Positions 31,128 through 39,387 of a stretch of DNA of 40,315 bases are shown here, piece after piece; the first letter of the stretch is position 1, and every line of letters starts with the position of its first letter. The translations under genes were made by a program, and so were the position numbers. This DNA comes from JAAFIP01 sp043769005 (GTDB lineage: Bacteria > Pseudomonadota > Gammaproteobacteria > Burkholderiales > Burkholderiaceae_C). Under the pieces are notes generated by a model. That model was not told the origin of the DNA, did no database searches, and saw nothing but the letters and a program-made list of their open reading frames with translations. The stretch lies in assembly GCA_043769005.1 (NCBI GenBank), contig JAYVJV010000048.1, forward strand, positions 1 to 40,315. Direction: 5' to 3'.

Positions 31128-32891
31128 ATGTTTCCCCAAAAATCACGTAACTGGTTCGCGCTGCTGGTGCAGTGTCTGGGATTGGCCATCGTGCTGGGGT
31201 GGTGGATGCTGCGGGGGCAGGCGGTTGCGCTGGTGGAGCCGCCAGGCGGGCAGGCTGCGCAGTTGCCCTGCGTTTCATATTCGCCTTTTCACCGGGCAGA
31301 CATCAACCCGTTTAACTACATCGCCAGCGTGAGCCCGCAGCACATCGAGTCGGATCTGCGCTTGCTCCAATCGCGCACGCAATGCATCCGCACCTACGGT
31401 TTAACGCAGGGGTTGGACGCTGTGCCAGCGGTGGCGCAGCGGCTGGGCATGCGGGTGAGCTTGGGGGTATGGATTTCACGCGACCAGGCGCAAAATCAAT
31501 TGCAACTGCGGCGCGGCATCGAGCTGGCACACCAGTATCGGGGAACGGTGGAGCGTTTGATTGTGGGTAATGAGGTTTTGCTGCGCCGCGAGTTGTCGCC
31601 GCTGCAACTGGGGCAACTACTAGACCAAGCAAGGCAAACGTCGCCCGTGCCCGTGACCTACGCCGACGTATGGGAGTTTTGGATACGGCATGCGCAGCTC
31701 AGCCAGCATGTAGATGCCATCACCGTGCATATCCTGCCCTATTGGGAGGACCAGCCAGTGGCTGTGGCGGATGCCGTCAACCATGTAGTGCAAATTGCTG
31801 GCCAAGTGCAGCGCCATTTTGTGGGCAAACCAGTGTGGGTGGGCGAGACGGGCTGGCCAGCGGCGGGCCGCCAGCGGGACGGGGCGGTGCCCGGGCGGGT
31901 AGAGCAGGCGCGGTTTGTGCGTGAGCTCTTGGCCCTGAAAGCGAGCGGGTCTATGCGCTTGGATTACAACTTTATTGAGGCCTTCGATCAGCCGTGGAAG
32001 CGGTCTTTTGAGGGGGCCATGGGCGGGTATTGGGGCCTGTTTGATCCGCAGGGGCGGGCGCATGCGGCGTTGACGGGTGCGGTGGTGGAGGACGACTGGT
32101 GGTGGTGCGGCCTGGCTGGCGCGGTGCTTGGCTTGGCCGTGGGGTTGTTGTATTTTGTGGTACGCCTTAAAACGTCCGCCGCAAAGCGCTCAGATGGGCG
32201 TGAAAGTGCGGGCTCGGGTGAAAAATTAGCCAGTACAGCCTACCCCTGGCTATCGCCAGCGCTTTCTTTGGCCACCTTGGGCGCGGTGCTGCCCGTGCAG
32301 TGGTTGATGGTGCAGCAGTGGGATCGCAGCCTGTTTGAGCAGTGCGTCAGCGCCCTGATGGGGCTGGTGGGCTTGTTGGTTACTTTGGCGGTGCTGTGGG
32401 AGCAGCGTAATGTGGCCCTATTTGCGTATGTACCTGCTGATGTACCTGCTGACGTACCTGCTATTGGGCCTGCTGTGCTACCCAGCGACGGCTGGGCGCG
32501 GGTGATGGCCCTGCTGCGTGGTGCCGATCACCCGAGGCACTTGCAGTTTGCATTGCTGTTTGCTGCAGCGGCGGCGGCATTGGTGTTGTTGCTAGATGCG
32601 CGCTATCGCCCGTTTCCGTGGTGGTGGTTTATCGCGCCCACTGCTTGCCTGCTTGCGCAGCGCACCGGCGGGCAAGAGCTGGTGTCCACGCGCTTGAACA
32701 AACACCGCTTGCTCTGCGTTGTGATGGCGATCTGCACCATAGGCATAGTGCTGGTGGAAGGCTGGCGCAATACTCAGGCCTTGGGGTACGGCGCTTTGCT
32801 ATTGGTGTTGGCAGGTACTTGCGCCTGGCCATCACGCACAAACACCAGCACAGCCAGCAGCGCGGCGGGTGCGCACAGCTCGGTGGTGTAG
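31128..32891 (+). CDS. GH17-like membrane protein (putative beta-1,3-glucan-active)
   Basis: A 587-residue protein from the ATG at 31128. A signal-anchor helix (about 9-35) precedes a GH17-like domain: CVSYSPFHRADINPFNYIA, RLIVGNEVLLRRE with Glu149, and VWVGETGWPAAGRQR with Glu240, so both catalytic glutamates are present. The domain resembles the GH17 part of the divergent fusion synthase. From residue about 325 there are roughly six helices with no GT domain. A short tandem VPAD repeat (DNA unit GTACCTGCTGAY, 32430-32463) lies between helices. It is divergent from the synthase gene across 126 bases, suggesting joint glucan processing (inference). Its last 118 bases overlap the convergent small membrane-protein gene. 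Confidence 0.85.
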   Translation: MFPQKSRNWFALLVQCLGLAIVLGWWMLRGQAVALVEPPGGQAAQLPCVSYSPFHRADINPFNYIASVSPQHIESDLRLLQSRTQCIRTYGLTQGLDAVPAVAQRLGMRVSLGVWISRDQAQNQLQLRRGIELAHQYRGTVERLIVGNEVLLRRELSPLQLGQLLDQARQTSPVPVTYADVWEFWIRHAQLSQHVDAITVHILPYWEDQPVAVADAVNHVVQIAGQVQRHFVGKPVWVGETGWPAAGRQRDGAVPGRVEQARFVRELLALKASGSMRLDYNFIEAFDQPWKRSFEGAMGGYWGLFDPQGRAHAALTGAVVEDDWWWCGLAGAVLGLAVGLLYFVVRLKTSAAKRSDGRESAGSGEKLASTAYPWLSPALSLATLGAVLPVQWLMVQQWDRSLFEQCVSALMGLVGLLVTLAVLWEQRNVALFAYVPADVPADVPAIGPAVLPSDGWARVMALLRGADHPRHLQFALLFAAAAAALVLLLDARYRPFPWWWFIAPTACLLAQRTGGQELVSTRLNKHRLLCVVMAICTIGIVLVEGWRNTQALGYGALLLVLAGTCAWPSRTNTSTASSAAGAHSSVV

Positions 32892-33175
32892 AGCACCAGC
32901 CCGGCGCAGGCCGCAAACAGGGCCAGCCCAGCCGCCCCTCGGTGCTGCGTGGCACTGGCGATGACGGCCAAACCCAAGGCAAACCATCCAATACGCTGGT
33001 GTACAAACGCCTGAATAATCCATGCACGCAGCGTGCACCACGCGCTGGCAGCACCGCCATCGCAGTAGGCGGTCATGTCCGCAGGCTCGATCAAGCGATG
33101 CCTGGCCAGGGCGGCGAGCCACAGCGCTAGCAGGCACAACATGGCAACGGAAGCGGCGCTGGCCCATTTACTCAT
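32774..33175 (-). CDS. Small membrane protein coupled to the sulfatase-fold gene
   Basis: A 133-residue protein with about three hydrophobic helices (AASVAMLCLLALWLAAL, IGWFALGLAVIASA, APAALLAVLVFV). Its ATG overlaps the TGA of the preceding sulfatase gene by four bases (ATGA), which is strong evidence for a real, coupled gene. I do not recognise the family. Its last 118 bases run antisense to the 3' end of the GH17 gene; both tails in the overlap are low-complexity and hydrophilic. A role with the sulfatase-fold enzyme in the envelope is inference. Confidence 0.65.
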   Translation of the reverse strand: MSKWASAASVAMLCLLALWLAALARHRLIEPADMTAYCDGGAASAWCTLRAWIIQAFVHQRIGWFALGLAVIASATQHRGAAGLALFAACAGLVLYTTELCAPAALLAVLVFVRDGQAQVPANTNSKAPYPKA

Positions 33176-34800
33176 GGTCTGCCTAATCGGGAGTCCAGGC
33201 TGTCTGTGATGATGCGAGTCAGGTCAAACATCGCGCCCACTCTGGGCATAGCAGGCTCCAAACCAGGCTTGAACCCTTTGTCGATAAAGCGCTGGAGCAA
33301 CTGCGGCTTGGCACTGATGATGTGTATCGGCACGTCCCAGGTGACGCCAGGACCGGTGACATTGGCTGCAGGTTGGTGGTCTCCCAGCACAATCCACACC
33401 TTTTCGCGTGCCGTGGGCTGGGCCAGGTAGCCTGCCAGCCATCGGTAGTTGTACTCCATCATTCCCGTAAAACCGGGCCGCATATTGAACCAGTCTTCTT
33501 TTTGGACATGGACTTTTGCCATTTGCTCGGCATCGAAAGGCGTGTCTGATAGGATTTTTTTCCAATCCTCCTGGTAGGGCGGCACTGGGTGAAAGGGCAT
33601 GTGGCTGGTAATGGAGGTGAAAAATGTAAAACGCTTTGGACTAGTGGGCGTGATGGGGTGCAACTGCGCATAACGCGCCAGCGAATACTGGTCGGGCACC
33701 GTCCAAAAGCCCAGCTTGGGGCCTTTGTAGCCCAGGTCGCGCGCGTCGGTGAAATGGTCGAATCCGTAAAACGATTTTTCGGGCCAGTCCCACGTCAAAG
33801 CGGGATAAAAGCCGTAGGTTGCGTAGCCGCGCGCGCGAAACATGCTGATCAGGGTTGGGCGCTGGGTGGTGAGCAGCAGGTCGTGGCGCAGCGGGTCGGC
33901 AGTGTCAATGCCCGAGAGCAGCGCCAGGTGTGCCAACTCGGAGCCGCCGCCAAAGGTGGTGGAGTGCACATAAGCCGACACCACCTGCATGCCACTGGCC
34001 TGAATTTGCGCGGCCAGCGCGTCCCGCGATGGTTTCAGTGGTGCATAGATTTCTGGCACGCTGAAGGCGATCATGCCGTAAGACTCCAGGAAGAACAGGT
34101 TGACATCGGCATCCTGCAAGGCCGCCAGGTCGGAGTCGAAGGCGGGCGAGGGGGGCAGCGTTTTTTGCAAATTGCGGTCTAAAAAAGCTGTTGAAAGCAG
34201 CTTGGCCTGGCGTAGGTAGGTGGGAATGGCGGGCTTGGAGACATAAGGCCATGTCTCACGAACGCCGTAGACGTTGGCGATCACCAAGGCGCTGGCGGCC
34301 AGCGTCACGATCAAGGCCCAACTACTTTTTAACGCGTAGGGCGCTGCATGGCGCGCAGTCACCGCAATGCAAGTTCGCAAAATGTAGTACAGCAGCCAGA
34401 TAAATGCCAAGACCGCCACGACGATCAGCACCGACATCCACAGCGGATAGCTTTTGAGCGACACCCATACTACTCGAGGAATTTGCAGCGCGTCCCAATA
34501 CAAATTGATGTCGCGACCAAACAGTGCTGGAGCCGTCGTATCAAAGTAACGGCCTGCTACCAACACCATATAGCCCAGCGTCAGGCCGCCCAGCAGCCGC
34601 GATGACAGCGGACCCCGCCACCACACGAGCAGCAAAATGATGACCCATAGCAGCACAAACTCTGGCGCAATGCGTTTGTCCAGTTGCACAAAGGGCGTGG
34701 GCCACCAGTTGGTCATACTCATGAAAGCATTGAGCACAAGCAAGGCGGCGCAGCCTAGAAGGGCAGGTTTCCAACGTGGTTGATGCAGAGGTGTGGACAT
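33172..34800 (-). CDS. LTA-synthase/OpgB-like sulfatase-fold membrane enzyme
   Basis: A 542-residue protein with five N-terminal membrane helices (about 13-30, 47-62, 68-84, 120-143, 160-180) and a large periplasmic alkaline-phosphatase-fold domain. Metal- and nucleophile-region motifs are VNLFFLESYG with Glu239, HSTTFGGGSELAHLALLSG with candidate nucleophile Thr281/Thr282, YGFYPALTWDWPEKSFYGFD, and WIVLGDHQPAAN. This layout matches LtaS- and OpgB-type phosphoglycerol transferases. OpgB (established knowledge) decorates periplasmic glucans with phosphoglycerol. With two glucan-related genes beside it, glucan modification is a good hypothesis, but other phospho-transfers are possible. Confidence 0.85.
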   Translation of the reverse strand: MSTPLHQPRWKPALLGCAALLVLNAFMSMTNWWPTPFVQLDKRIAPEFVLLWVIILLLVWWRGPLSSRLLGGLTLGYMVLVAGRYFDTTAPALFGRDINLYWDALQIPRVVWVSLKSYPLWMSVLIVVAVLAFIWLLYYILRTCIAVTARHAAPYALKSSWALIVTLAASALVIANVYGVRETWPYVSKPAIPTYLRQAKLLSTAFLDRNLQKTLPPSPAFDSDLAALQDADVNLFFLESYGMIAFSVPEIYAPLKPSRDALAAQIQASGMQVVSAYVHSTTFGGGSELAHLALLSGIDTADPLRHDLLLTTQRPTLISMFRARGYATYGFYPALTWDWPEKSFYGFDHFTDARDLGYKGPKLGFWTVPDQYSLARYAQLHPITPTSPKRFTFFTSITSHMPFHPVPPYQEDWKKILSDTPFDAEQMAKVHVQKEDWFNMRPGFTGMMEYNYRWLAGYLAQPTAREKVWIVLGDHQPAANVTGPGVTWDVPIHIISAKPQLLQRFIDKGFKPGLEPAMPRVGAMFDLTRIITDSLDSRLGRP

Positions 34801-35014
34801 GGAGGGTAAATACAGAGCGCTGCACCTAGCGCAGATGCACGCAAATTTTATAGAACAATCGGGTTAGTCTGGTTAACTGAGGGTTTCTTTCAAACTTGCT
34901 GCCACCGTGACAATTTTCGAGCCAGTGCTGCACTGCACCTGCGGGCAATCCCTGAGACGAAGCTGCGCAGAAGCGCGTTAAGCTAGTGTCATTATTTTTT
35001 AAATGGAGTCTGTT
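34801..35014. other. Divergent gap before livK
   Basis: A 214-base region between two divergent genes (sulfatase leftwards, livK rightwards). No gene and no clear promoter pair was identified. The last bases (AAATGGAGTCTGTT) carry the ribosome-binding site of livK. Confidence 0.4.
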
Positions 35015-36250
35015 ATGACCTTTGCTCTTAAATCCGTAGCTGCTTGCGCACTACTTGCTTGCGCTGGTGGCGTTTTTGCCCAAAAAGGTGAAACCGTCAA
35101 AATTGCCTTCATCGACCCATTGTCTGGCCCGTTTGCCAACGTGGGACAAAACCAGCTCAAGAGCTGGCAGTTTGTGGCTGAACGTTTTAGCGGCAGTAAA
35201 AACCCTGCCGGCGTGAAGTTTGAAATTACAGGCTTTGATAACAAAGGCTCCCCGCAAGAAAGCCTGAACTCGCTCAAAGCTGCTATCGACCAAGGTTTTC
35301 GCTTCATCACCCAGGGTAATGGCTCGGGTGCCGCGCTGGCCCTGTCTGACGCTGTAGCCAAGCACAACGAGCGTAACCCCGGTAAAGAGGTCATGTTCCT
35401 CAACTACGCTGCAGTGGACCCAGCGCTGACCAACGAAAAGTGCGACTACTGGCATTTCCGCCTGGATGCCGACACCACCATGAAGATGGAGGCACTCACG
35501 GCGTTCATGAAAGACCAGCCCAAGGTCAAGAGCGTGTACCTGCTCAACCAAAACTACTCGCACGGCCAGCAGGTGGCGCGCTACTTTAAAGAAGGCATGG
35601 CCCGCAAGCGCCCTGATGTGAAAATTGCCGGTGAAGACCTGCACCCCATCGGCCAGGTGAAAGACTTTGCCCCCTATGTCGCCAAGATCAAGCAGTCGGG
35701 CGCCGACACCATCGTGACCGGCAACTGGGGTGCTGACCTGACGCTGTTTGTCAAAGCGTTGAACGATGCCGGACTGAAACTGCCGATGTACACCTACTAC
35801 GCTGGCGTTACCGGCACGCCCACTGCGCTGGCTGCGGGTGGCGACAGTGAGGTGTATGTGGTGGCCTATGGTCACTCCAACCACACGGGCGATTTGGGTA
35901 GCATGGGCGCTGAGTTTAAAAAGAAGTTCAACGACGACTACTACACCTTCGCAACCCTCAACGGCATCAACTTGATGGGCGCGGCGATTGCCAAGGCCAA
36001 GTCGACCAACCCCACCAAAGTTGCCGCCGCGATGGAAGGTTTGTCGGTGCCCAGCTTCGCAGGCGAAGTGCAAATGCGCAAAAACGACCACCAGTTGCAG
36101 CAGTCTATGTACATCACCAAATGGCAAAAGGTTGATAGCACCAACAAGTACAGTGTAGAGAACACGGGCTACACCTTTGCACCCATCAAGCAGCTAGATG
36201 CCTATGTGTCCAGCACGCCCACCAGCTGCCAGATGAAGCGGCCTTCTTAA
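35015..36250 (+). CDS. livK: Branched-chain amino acid-type ABC transporter substrate-binding protein
   Basis: A 411-residue periplasmic binding protein. The ATG at 35015 is chosen because ATGGAG lies before it; an in-frame ATG at 35003 would put this site inside the gene. The signal peptide MTFALKSVAACALLACAGGV ends at FAQ. The mature part has the type I binding-protein pattern: VKIAFIDPLSGPFANVGQNQ, RFITQGNGSGAALALSDAVA, VYLLNQNYSHGQQVARYFKE and GADTIVTGNWGADLTLFVKA. It captures the ligand and delivers it to the LivHMGF membrane complex encoded next. True ligand may be an amino acid, amide or aromatic acid. A strong terminator separates it from livH. Confidence 0.92.
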   Translation: MTFALKSVAACALLACAGGVFAQKGETVKIAFIDPLSGPFANVGQNQLKSWQFVAERFSGSKNPAGVKFEITGFDNKGSPQESLNSLKAAIDQGFRFITQGNGSGAALALSDAVAKHNERNPGKEVMFLNYAAVDPALTNEKCDYWHFRLDADTTMKMEALTAFMKDQPKVKSVYLLNQNYSHGQQVARYFKEGMARKRPDVKIAGEDLHPIGQVKDFAPYVAKIKQSGADTIVTGNWGADLTLFVKALNDAGLKLPMYTYYAGVTGTPTALAAGGDSEVYVVAYGHSNHTGDLGSMGAEFKKKFNDDYYTFATLNGINLMGAAIAKAKSTNPTKVAAAMEGLSVPSFAGEVQMRKNDHQLQQSMYITKWQKVDSTNKYSVENTGYTFAPIKQLDAYVSSTPTSCQMKRPS

Positions 36251-36268
36251 ATATAGTTAGAGGGTAGG

Positions 36269-36307
36269 CGCCGGGTGACGTTAAGCGTTATCCCGGCGTT
36301 TTTTTTT
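36269..36307 (+). terminator. Rho-independent terminator between livK and livH
   Basis: CGCCGGG (36269-36275) pairs with CCCGGCG (36292-36298), with extra pairing inside (GACG/CGTT), followed by a run of nine T. It should end most livK transcripts or attenuate expression of livHMGF, giving more binding protein than membrane complex. Confidence 0.88.
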
Positions 36308-36378
36308 AGAGCACGGTCGGTTTTTGCTGTAAATATGTTGGTAAATTCGACACATCATCACTAGGGTCTCGCTGCGCG

Positions 36379-37326
36379 ATGGAGTTAATTACAATTTCCC
36401 TGCTTAACGGCATCAGCTACGGGTTGCTGCTGTTCATGCTCAGCTCGGGGCTGACGCTGATCTTCAGCATGATGGGCGTGCTCAACTTCGCCCACGCTTC
36501 GTTTTACATGTTGGGTGCCTACTTTGCCTACACTACCACTTCGCTGCTTGGTTTTTGGCCTTCCTTGCTGGTAGCTCCCTTGCTGGTGGGAGTGGTGGGC
36601 GCGCTGTTTGAGCGCTATTGCCTGCGCCGGGTGCACAAGTTTGGCCATGTGCCAGAGCTGCTGATTACTTTTGGCCTGAGCTACATCATTTTGGAGCTGG
36701 TGCAACTGGTCTGGGGCCGCAGCTCGGTAGATTACCGGGTGCCGGTGGCACTGGACGGCCCGCTGTTTACCATTTTTGGCACTCAGTTTCCGATGTACCG
36801 CGCTTTTATGATGTTCATGGCACTGCTCATGCTGCTATCGATTTGGTTGCTGCTTACGCGCACCCGTATTGGCCTGGTGATCCAGGCGGCACTCACCCAC
36901 CCGGAGACGGTGGAGGCCCTGGGACACAACGTGCCGCGCGTTTTCATGCTGGTGTTTGGCGGTGGCTGCGCACTGGCCGGGCTGGCGGGGGTGATAGGCG
37001 GCAACGCCTATGTGACCGAGCCGAGTATGGCTGTCTCGGTGGGCGGGGTGATCTTTGTGGTGGTGGTGATTGGTGGCATGGGTTCGCTGGCGGGGGCGTT
37101 TTTAGCGTCCATTTTGATTGGTGTGCTGCAAACCTTTGCTGTGGCGATAGACACCTCGTTCGTCTCCATCATGCAAAGTGTAGGGGTGACACTGTCGCCC
37201 GAGACCTTTGGCTACGCGCTGTGGAAGCTCAAGGTCAGCCAGATAGCGCCTATCTTGCCGTTTTTGTTTTTAGTGTTGATTTTGATCTTCCGGCCCAAGG
37301 GCCTGCTTGGCACGCGGGAGGGGTAA
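36379..37326 (+). CDS. livH: Branched-chain amino acid-type ABC transporter permease LivH
   Basis: A 315-residue inner-membrane permease with about eight helices. It opens MELITISLLNGISYGLLLFM, has the conserved FSMMGVLNFAHASFYMLGAY block, and the cytoplasmic coupling segment TRTRIGLVIQAALTHPETVE. GGMGSLAGAFLASILIGVLQ follows. Together with LivM it forms the membrane channel. It is preceded by the terminator and followed by livM after three bases. Confidence 0.95.
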   Translation: MELITISLLNGISYGLLLFMLSSGLTLIFSMMGVLNFAHASFYMLGAYFAYTTTSLLGFWPSLLVAPLLVGVVGALFERYCLRRVHKFGHVPELLITFGLSYIILELVQLVWGRSSVDYRVPVALDGPLFTIFGTQFPMYRAFMMFMALLMLLSIWLLLTRTRIGLVIQAALTHPETVEALGHNVPRVFMLVFGGGCALAGLAGVIGGNAYVTEPSMAVSVGGVIFVVVVIGGMGSLAGAFLASILIGVLQTFAVAIDTSFVSIMQSVGVTLSPETFGYALWKLKVSQIAPILPFLFLVLILIFRPKGLLGTREG

Positions 37327-37329
37327 AGC

Positions 37330-38622
37330 ATGGCAAGCAACGTCTATTCATTCAAGCCGCTCAATGTGGGGCGCATCGTTATCTGGAGCCTGTTTGCACT
37401 GCTGCTGTTGCTGGCTCCCATGTTGTTTACCAGCAGCCTGAGTCAAACCATGCTCAGCCAGATGGGTATCGCCATCATCGTCTGCCTGAGCTACAACATG
37501 CTGCTGGGGCAGGGTGGGATGCTCAGCTTTGGCCATGCGGTGTACTCGGGCATGGGCTCGTTTTTAGCCATCCATACGCTCAACAAAGTCTCGGGCGGCA
37601 TGCCTTTGCCCGTGAGTTTGATTCCCATCGTAGGCGGCCTGGCCAGTATGCTAGTGGCGGTGGTGCTCGGCTGGGTGACCACCAAAAAAGCCGCTACGCC
37701 GTTTGCCATGATTACCTTGGGTATTGGCGAGCTGGTGTGGGCCATGTCATTGATGTTCCCTGAGTTTTTTGGCGGCGAGGGCGGCGTGTCGGGCAACCGG
37801 GTGGCAGGCTCCAAGGCCTTTGGCATTACCTATGGGCCGCAAATCCAGCTGTACTACCTGATCGCGGTGTACACGTTTATCTGCACTGCGCTCATGTATG
37901 CCTTTACCCGCACGCCCTTGGGCCGCATGCTCAACGCCGTGCGTGACAACCCCGAGCGGGTGGAGTTTGTGGGCTACGACACGCAAAAGGTGCGCTACAT
38001 CGCTTTTGTGATTGCGGCGTTTTTTGCCGGTATTTCGGGTGGCCTGGCTGCGCTCAATTTTGAGATTGTTACCTCCGAAGTGGTCAGTGGCAACCGCTCG
38101 GGGGCGTATCTGCTGTTTACCTTTTTGGGCGGTGCTACTTTCTTCTTTGGCCCCATCATCGGTGCGATTTTGATGGTGCTGGCCTTTGTGCTGCTGTCCG
38201 AGTTCACTAAGGCCTGGCTGCTGTACCTGGGCTTGATCTTTTTGTTTATGGTGATGTACGCACCCGGCGGTGTAGCATCGCTGCTGATGATGAATCTGCG
38301 CGTAGCCGCATTTGGCCATTTGCGCAAGCTGTGGGTGAGCTACTTGGCGCTGGCGGTAACGGCTTTGGTCGTTTTGCTGGGCGCGGCCACCATGATTGAG
38401 ATGGTCTACCACTTGCAACTCAACGCCGCATTGGGTGACGAGCTGAAGTTCTTGGGTATCCCGCTGAATGCCAAAAGTGTCAACAGTTGGTTTGGCGCGG
38501 CCTTTGTCATGCTGACAGGCTTAGGTTTGTTCGAGGTCTGCCGCAGACAGTTTGTGCACGAGTGGGGCGAGATCCAGGAGAGTATTGAGAAAGAAGTCAA
38601 GCGCAGGGAGGCTCTCCTATGA
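37330..38622 (+). CDS. livM: Branched-chain amino acid-type ABC transporter permease LivM
   Basis: A 430-residue permease with about ten helices. Conserved blocks are ALSYNMLLGQGGMLSFGHAV-like (seen as CLSYNMLLGQGGMLSFGHAV), RTPLGRMLNAVRDNPERVEF for coupling to the ATPase, and GLAALNFEIVTSE, FLGGATFFFGPIIGAILM. A C-terminal extension from about residue 335 has two more helices and a charged tail, longer than usual LivM (about 330-360 residues). Its stop overlaps the livG start by four bases (ATGA). Confidence 0.94.
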   Translation: MASNVYSFKPLNVGRIVIWSLFALLLLLAPMLFTSSLSQTMLSQMGIAIIVCLSYNMLLGQGGMLSFGHAVYSGMGSFLAIHTLNKVSGGMPLPVSLIPIVGGLASMLVAVVLGWVTTKKAATPFAMITLGIGELVWAMSLMFPEFFGGEGGVSGNRVAGSKAFGITYGPQIQLYYLIAVYTFICTALMYAFTRTPLGRMLNAVRDNPERVEFVGYDTQKVRYIAFVIAAFFAGISGGLAALNFEIVTSEVVSGNRSGAYLLFTFLGGATFFFGPIIGAILMVLAFVLLSEFTKAWLLYLGLIFLFMVMYAPGGVASLLMMNLRVAAFGHLRKLWVSYLALAVTALVVLLGAATMIEMVYHLQLNAALGDELKFLGIPLNAKSVNSWFGAAFVMLTGLGLFEVCRRQFVHEWGEIQESIEKEVKRREALL

Positions 38623-39386
38623 CCTACGCATTAGAGCTCAAGGACTTGCGCAAGAGCTTTGGCAAGACCGAGATCATTCGCGGTGTGAATCTGGCTGTGA
38701 GCGCGGGTGAGCGCATCGCCATCATCGGCCCCAACGGCGCGGGCAAGTCCACCTTGTTTAACCTGATTAGTGGCCGCTTTGAGCCTAGCTCGGGCGACGT
38801 GTTGCTCAATGGAGCGCGCCTGAACGGCAAGAAACCCTACGAGATCAACCGCCTGGGCCTGTCGCGCAGCTTTCAGATCACCAATATCTTCCCCAAGCTC
38901 AGCGTCTTTGAAAACCTGCGCTGCGGCGTGCTCTGGAGCCTGGGCTACAAGTACACTTTTTTTAAATTTCTGGCTGACTTGGATGATGCCAACGACCGCG
39001 CTGATGAGCTGATGCAGATGATCAAGCTGGACAAAAAACGCGATGTGCTGGCCATGAACCTGACCTACGCCGAGCAGCGCGCGCTGGAGATTGGCATCAC
39101 CATTGCAGGCGGTGCCAACGTCATCTTGCTCGACGAGCCTACTGCGGGCATGAGCAAGTCCGAGACCAGCCGCTTTATTGGCCTGATTAAAGAAGTCACG
39201 GTGGGCAAAACCCTGCTGACCGTGGAGCACGACATGGGCGTGGTGTTTGGCCTGGCCGACAAAATTGCCGTGGTGGTGTATGGCGAGGTACTGGCATTTG
39301 ATACACCTGATGCGGTACGCGCCAACGCCAAGGTGCAAGAGGCGTATTTGGGTTCGCAGAGTGCCGAAGCGCAGGGGAGCCACTGA
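38619..39386 (+). CDS. livG: Branched-chain amino acid-type ABC transporter ATPase LivG
   Basis: A 255-residue ABC ATPase with all motifs: Walker A IIGPNGAGKSTLFNLISG with Lys43, signature-like LTYAEQRALEIGITIA, Walker B VILLDEPTAGMSKSE and the switch VEHDMGVVFGLA. It pairs with LivF to power transport. Start overlaps the livM stop. It is the intact counterpart of the truncated remnant at 10911-11463, though their sequences differ clearly, so the remnant comes from another transporter. Confidence 0.95.
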   Translation: MTYALELKDLRKSFGKTEIIRGVNLAVSAGERIAIIGPNGAGKSTLFNLISGRFEPSSGDVLLNGARLNGKKPYEINRLGLSRSFQITNIFPKLSVFENLRCGVLWSLGYKYTFFKFLADLDDANDRADELMQMIKLDKKRDVLAMNLTYAEQRALEIGITIAGGANVILLDEPTAGMSKSETSRFIGLIKEVTVGKTLLTVEHDMGVVFGLADKIAVVVYGEVLAFDTPDAVRANAKVQEAYLGSQSAEAQGSH

Positions 39387-39387
39387 C

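Noticed and set aside
35051..36127. 358-codon open frame on the minus strand
   Set aside because: It is a shadow of livK, which has a signal peptide, ribosome-binding site and family motifs on the plus strand.
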